Program-made: the position numbers and the translations under genes
Shown: positions 4,770 through 5,605 of the stretch, piece by piece
Layout of the letters: every line of letters starts with the position of its first letter
Position numbering within the stretch: position 1 is the first letter of the stretch
Notes under the pieces: generated by a model
Database searches by the model: none
The model's input: the letters and a program-made list of their open reading frames with translations, nothing else
Told to the model about the DNA's origin: nothing
Source of the DNA: an uncultured Collinsella sp.
Lineage (GTDB): Bacteria > Actinomycetota > Coriobacteriia > Coriobacteriales > Coriobacteriaceae
Reading direction: 5' to 3'
DNA: 5,605 bases
Assembly (NCBI GenBank): GCA_900552345.1
Contig: URZN01000102.1
Span: 1 to 5,605 of the forward strand

Positions 4770-5605
4770 TTAGTGCTCGCGACGCTTGGTCATGTACATG
4801 CCCACAGCGACAGCCACAGCGCCGGTAAGGGCGGCAGCAGAGGTCACGACGAAGGTCGGATCGCCGGTGGAAGCAAGGGCGGTGTCGTCCTTCTTCTCGG
4901 CCTTAGCCTCGTCCTTCTTGTCAGCAGCAACCTGCTTCTTGCCCTCATCCTTCTTCACAGTCTCGGACTTGGGGGTCTTAGCGGTAAAGAAAGCGTAGAC
5001 AGTGGTGTCCTCGGTGATAGGAGTAGAGAAGTCAAACTTCTTGAAGGACTCCTTGGAAGAAGACCAGCCGACAAAGTTGAAGCCGTCGACGGAAGGATCA
5101 CTGGGCTGAGCAACAGTCTTGCCGTCCTCGACCTCAACCGTAGTAGTGGAACCATCAACATAGAAATTGACCTTGTGGGTCTGGACAGCAGGTGTCTCGT
5201 TCTTGGTCCACTGGGCGTAGAACGTCACGTGGTCACCGCCGCCCTGGACGGGCTTGCTGAAGTCGACGGGATCAGTGCCCTCGGAGTCGTAGGTCCAGCC
5301 GGCGAAGGTGTAGCCCTCGCGGGTCGGGGCCAGGGGCTGGCGGGCGACGCCGTCAGAATCAGTAACGCCCTGGAGCGTCACATTACCGTCAAAGAATACA
5401 CCACCGTTGGCGAAGTAGAGGACATCCTTGACGTTCTTGTTCTCGTCAACGTCAGCCCCCTTGTCCTCGGTCCACTGGGCGAACAGGGTAGCATGGTCGC
5501 CGCCGCCGACCAGCGGCTTGCTGAAGTCGACGGGATCAGTGCCCTCGGAATCGTAGGTCCAGCCGGCGAAGGTGTAGCCCTCGCGGGTCGGGGCCAGGGG
5601 CTGGC
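4770..5605 (-). CDS. C-terminal part of a wall-anchored surface protein with InlB-type repeats (5' end outside window)
   Basis: The minus-strand frame is open from the window edge (5605) to TAA at 4772-4770, giving 277 complete codons; the true start lies beyond the window. A GTG at 5381 lies inside a repeat with no ribosome-binding site and is not the start. Listeria-Bacteroides (InlB B-type) repeats are visible: one partial at 5605-5469, one at about 5425-5205 and a divergent one at about 5177-4980. Their signature is G-Y-T-F-A-G-W, then a DFSKP-like turn, then a closing F/Y-A-Q-W; the last copy reads GFNFVGW and YAFF. A Lys/Glu/Asp/Ala-rich linker follows (about 4979-4880), then LASTGD, a hydrophobic segment and a KRREH tail, a sortase sorting signal. 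Expected location: covalently attached to the cell wall. Such proteins are often adhesins, but no ligand can be read here. Every Lys codon in this part is AAG, suggesting strong expression. Confidence 0.88.
   Translation of the reverse strand, partial: QPLAPTREGYTFAGWTYDSEGTDPVDFSKPLVGGGDHATLFAQWTEDKGADVDENKNVKDVLYFANGGVFFDGNVTLQGVTDSDGVARQPLAPTREGYTFAGWTYDSEGTDPVDFSKPVQGGGDHVTFYAQWTKNETPAVQTHKVNFYVDGSTTTVEVEDGKTVAQPSDPSVDGFNFVGWSSSKESFKKFDFSTPITEDTTVYAFFTAKTPKSETVKKDEGKKQVAADKKDEAKAEKKDDTALASTGDPTFVVTSAAALTGAVAVAVGMYMTKRREH
4773..4877 (-). other. Cell-wall sorting signal (LASTG, hydrophobic segment, basic tail)
   Basis: The codons for LASTG occupy 4877-4863. They precede about 25 mostly hydrophobic residues (Ala/Val/Gly-rich) and the tail KRREH. 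In the canonical LPXTG signal the second residue is Pro; here it is Ala. By family knowledge sortase would cut between Thr and Gly. That the local sortase accepts this variant is inferred. Confidence 0.75.
5251..5341 (-). repeat. 91-bp core of an internal tandem repeat, copy 2
   Basis: This segment is identical to 5515-5605 except at one base (G at 5286 against A at 5550, a synonymous change in a Glu... Ser-Glu turn context within the repeat). The copies are spaced 264 bp apart, equal to 88 codons, so changes in copy number would keep the frame. Similarity continues at a lower level to the left, through the codons for the closing AQWT. Confidence 0.9.
5515..5605 (-). repeat. 91-bp core of an internal tandem repeat, copy 1 (cut by the window edge)
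   Basis: This is the partner of 5251-5341 with one mismatch. It runs to the last base of the window, so the conserved block, and perhaps further copies, probably continue outside. It encodes the G-Y-T-F-A-G-W half of an InlB-type repeat. Confidence 0.9.

Noticed and set aside
5379..5381. GTG at 5381 as the start of the surface protein
   Set aside because: It lies inside an InlB-type repeat, has no Shine-Dalgarno, and the frame remains open with homologous repeat sequence up to the window edge.
5205..5605. CRISPR-like or mobile-element repeat
   Set aside because: The repeats are in-frame protein repeats with a 264-bp period and no spacer pattern, terminal inverted repeats or transposase.

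Overview
The window looks like chromosomal DNA of a high-GC gut actinobacterium of the class Coriobacteriia, with Collinsella or a close relative most likely. The signs are GC-rich coding sequence, an actinobacterial-style Ser/Thr kinase next to FHA-domain genes, long perfect-stem terminators, and a wall-anchored protein with InlB-type repeats and an LASTG sorting signal. The assignment comes from gene style only and has not been checked by any database search.

Left edge (1-422): the first 33 codons of a minus-strand gene start at 99 with a strong ribosome-binding site. A terminator-like hairpin (130-152, U-tract 125-128 on the minus strand) lies immediately upstream. A plausible minus-strand promoter (383-388 / 360-365) lies about 260 bp upstream and shares its -10 box with a divergent plus-strand TATAAT (362-367). 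A 57-codon minus-strand reading frame (170-343) fits between promoter and hairpin and may be a small gene, a leader or chance. The plus-strand leader ends in a Shine-Dalgarno region merged into a run of ten G (405-414), a possible slippage site.

Centre (423-4557): a three-gene phospho-signalling cluster reads rightward. It holds an FHA-domain protein (423-1379), a transmembrane Ser/Thr kinase with a DUF6273-like extracytoplasmic domain (1523-3532), and a second FHA-domain protein (3568-4557) paralogous to the first. A perfect 19-bp hairpin separates the first gene from the kinase. The kinase and the second FHA gene are only 35 bp apart and are probably cotranscribed. The simplest model, which is inference, is that the outer domain senses an envelope signal, the inner kinase phosphorylates targets on Ser/Thr, and the two FHA proteins act as readers, substrates or adaptors. 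Both FHA domains lack the usual phosphate-binding Arg after the first conserved Gly. Their N-terminal halves of about 200 residues form a shared domain that I do not recognise.

Right edge (4558-5605): two terminators face each other, one for the cluster (4587-4625) and one for a convergent minus-strand gene (4691-4724). That gene, open at the window edge, encodes the C-terminal part of a surface protein: InlB/Listeria-Bacteroides repeats, a Lys/Glu/Asp-rich linker, an LASTG sorting motif, a hydrophobic segment and a basic tail. Two of its repeats share a 91-bp DNA core with a single mismatch.
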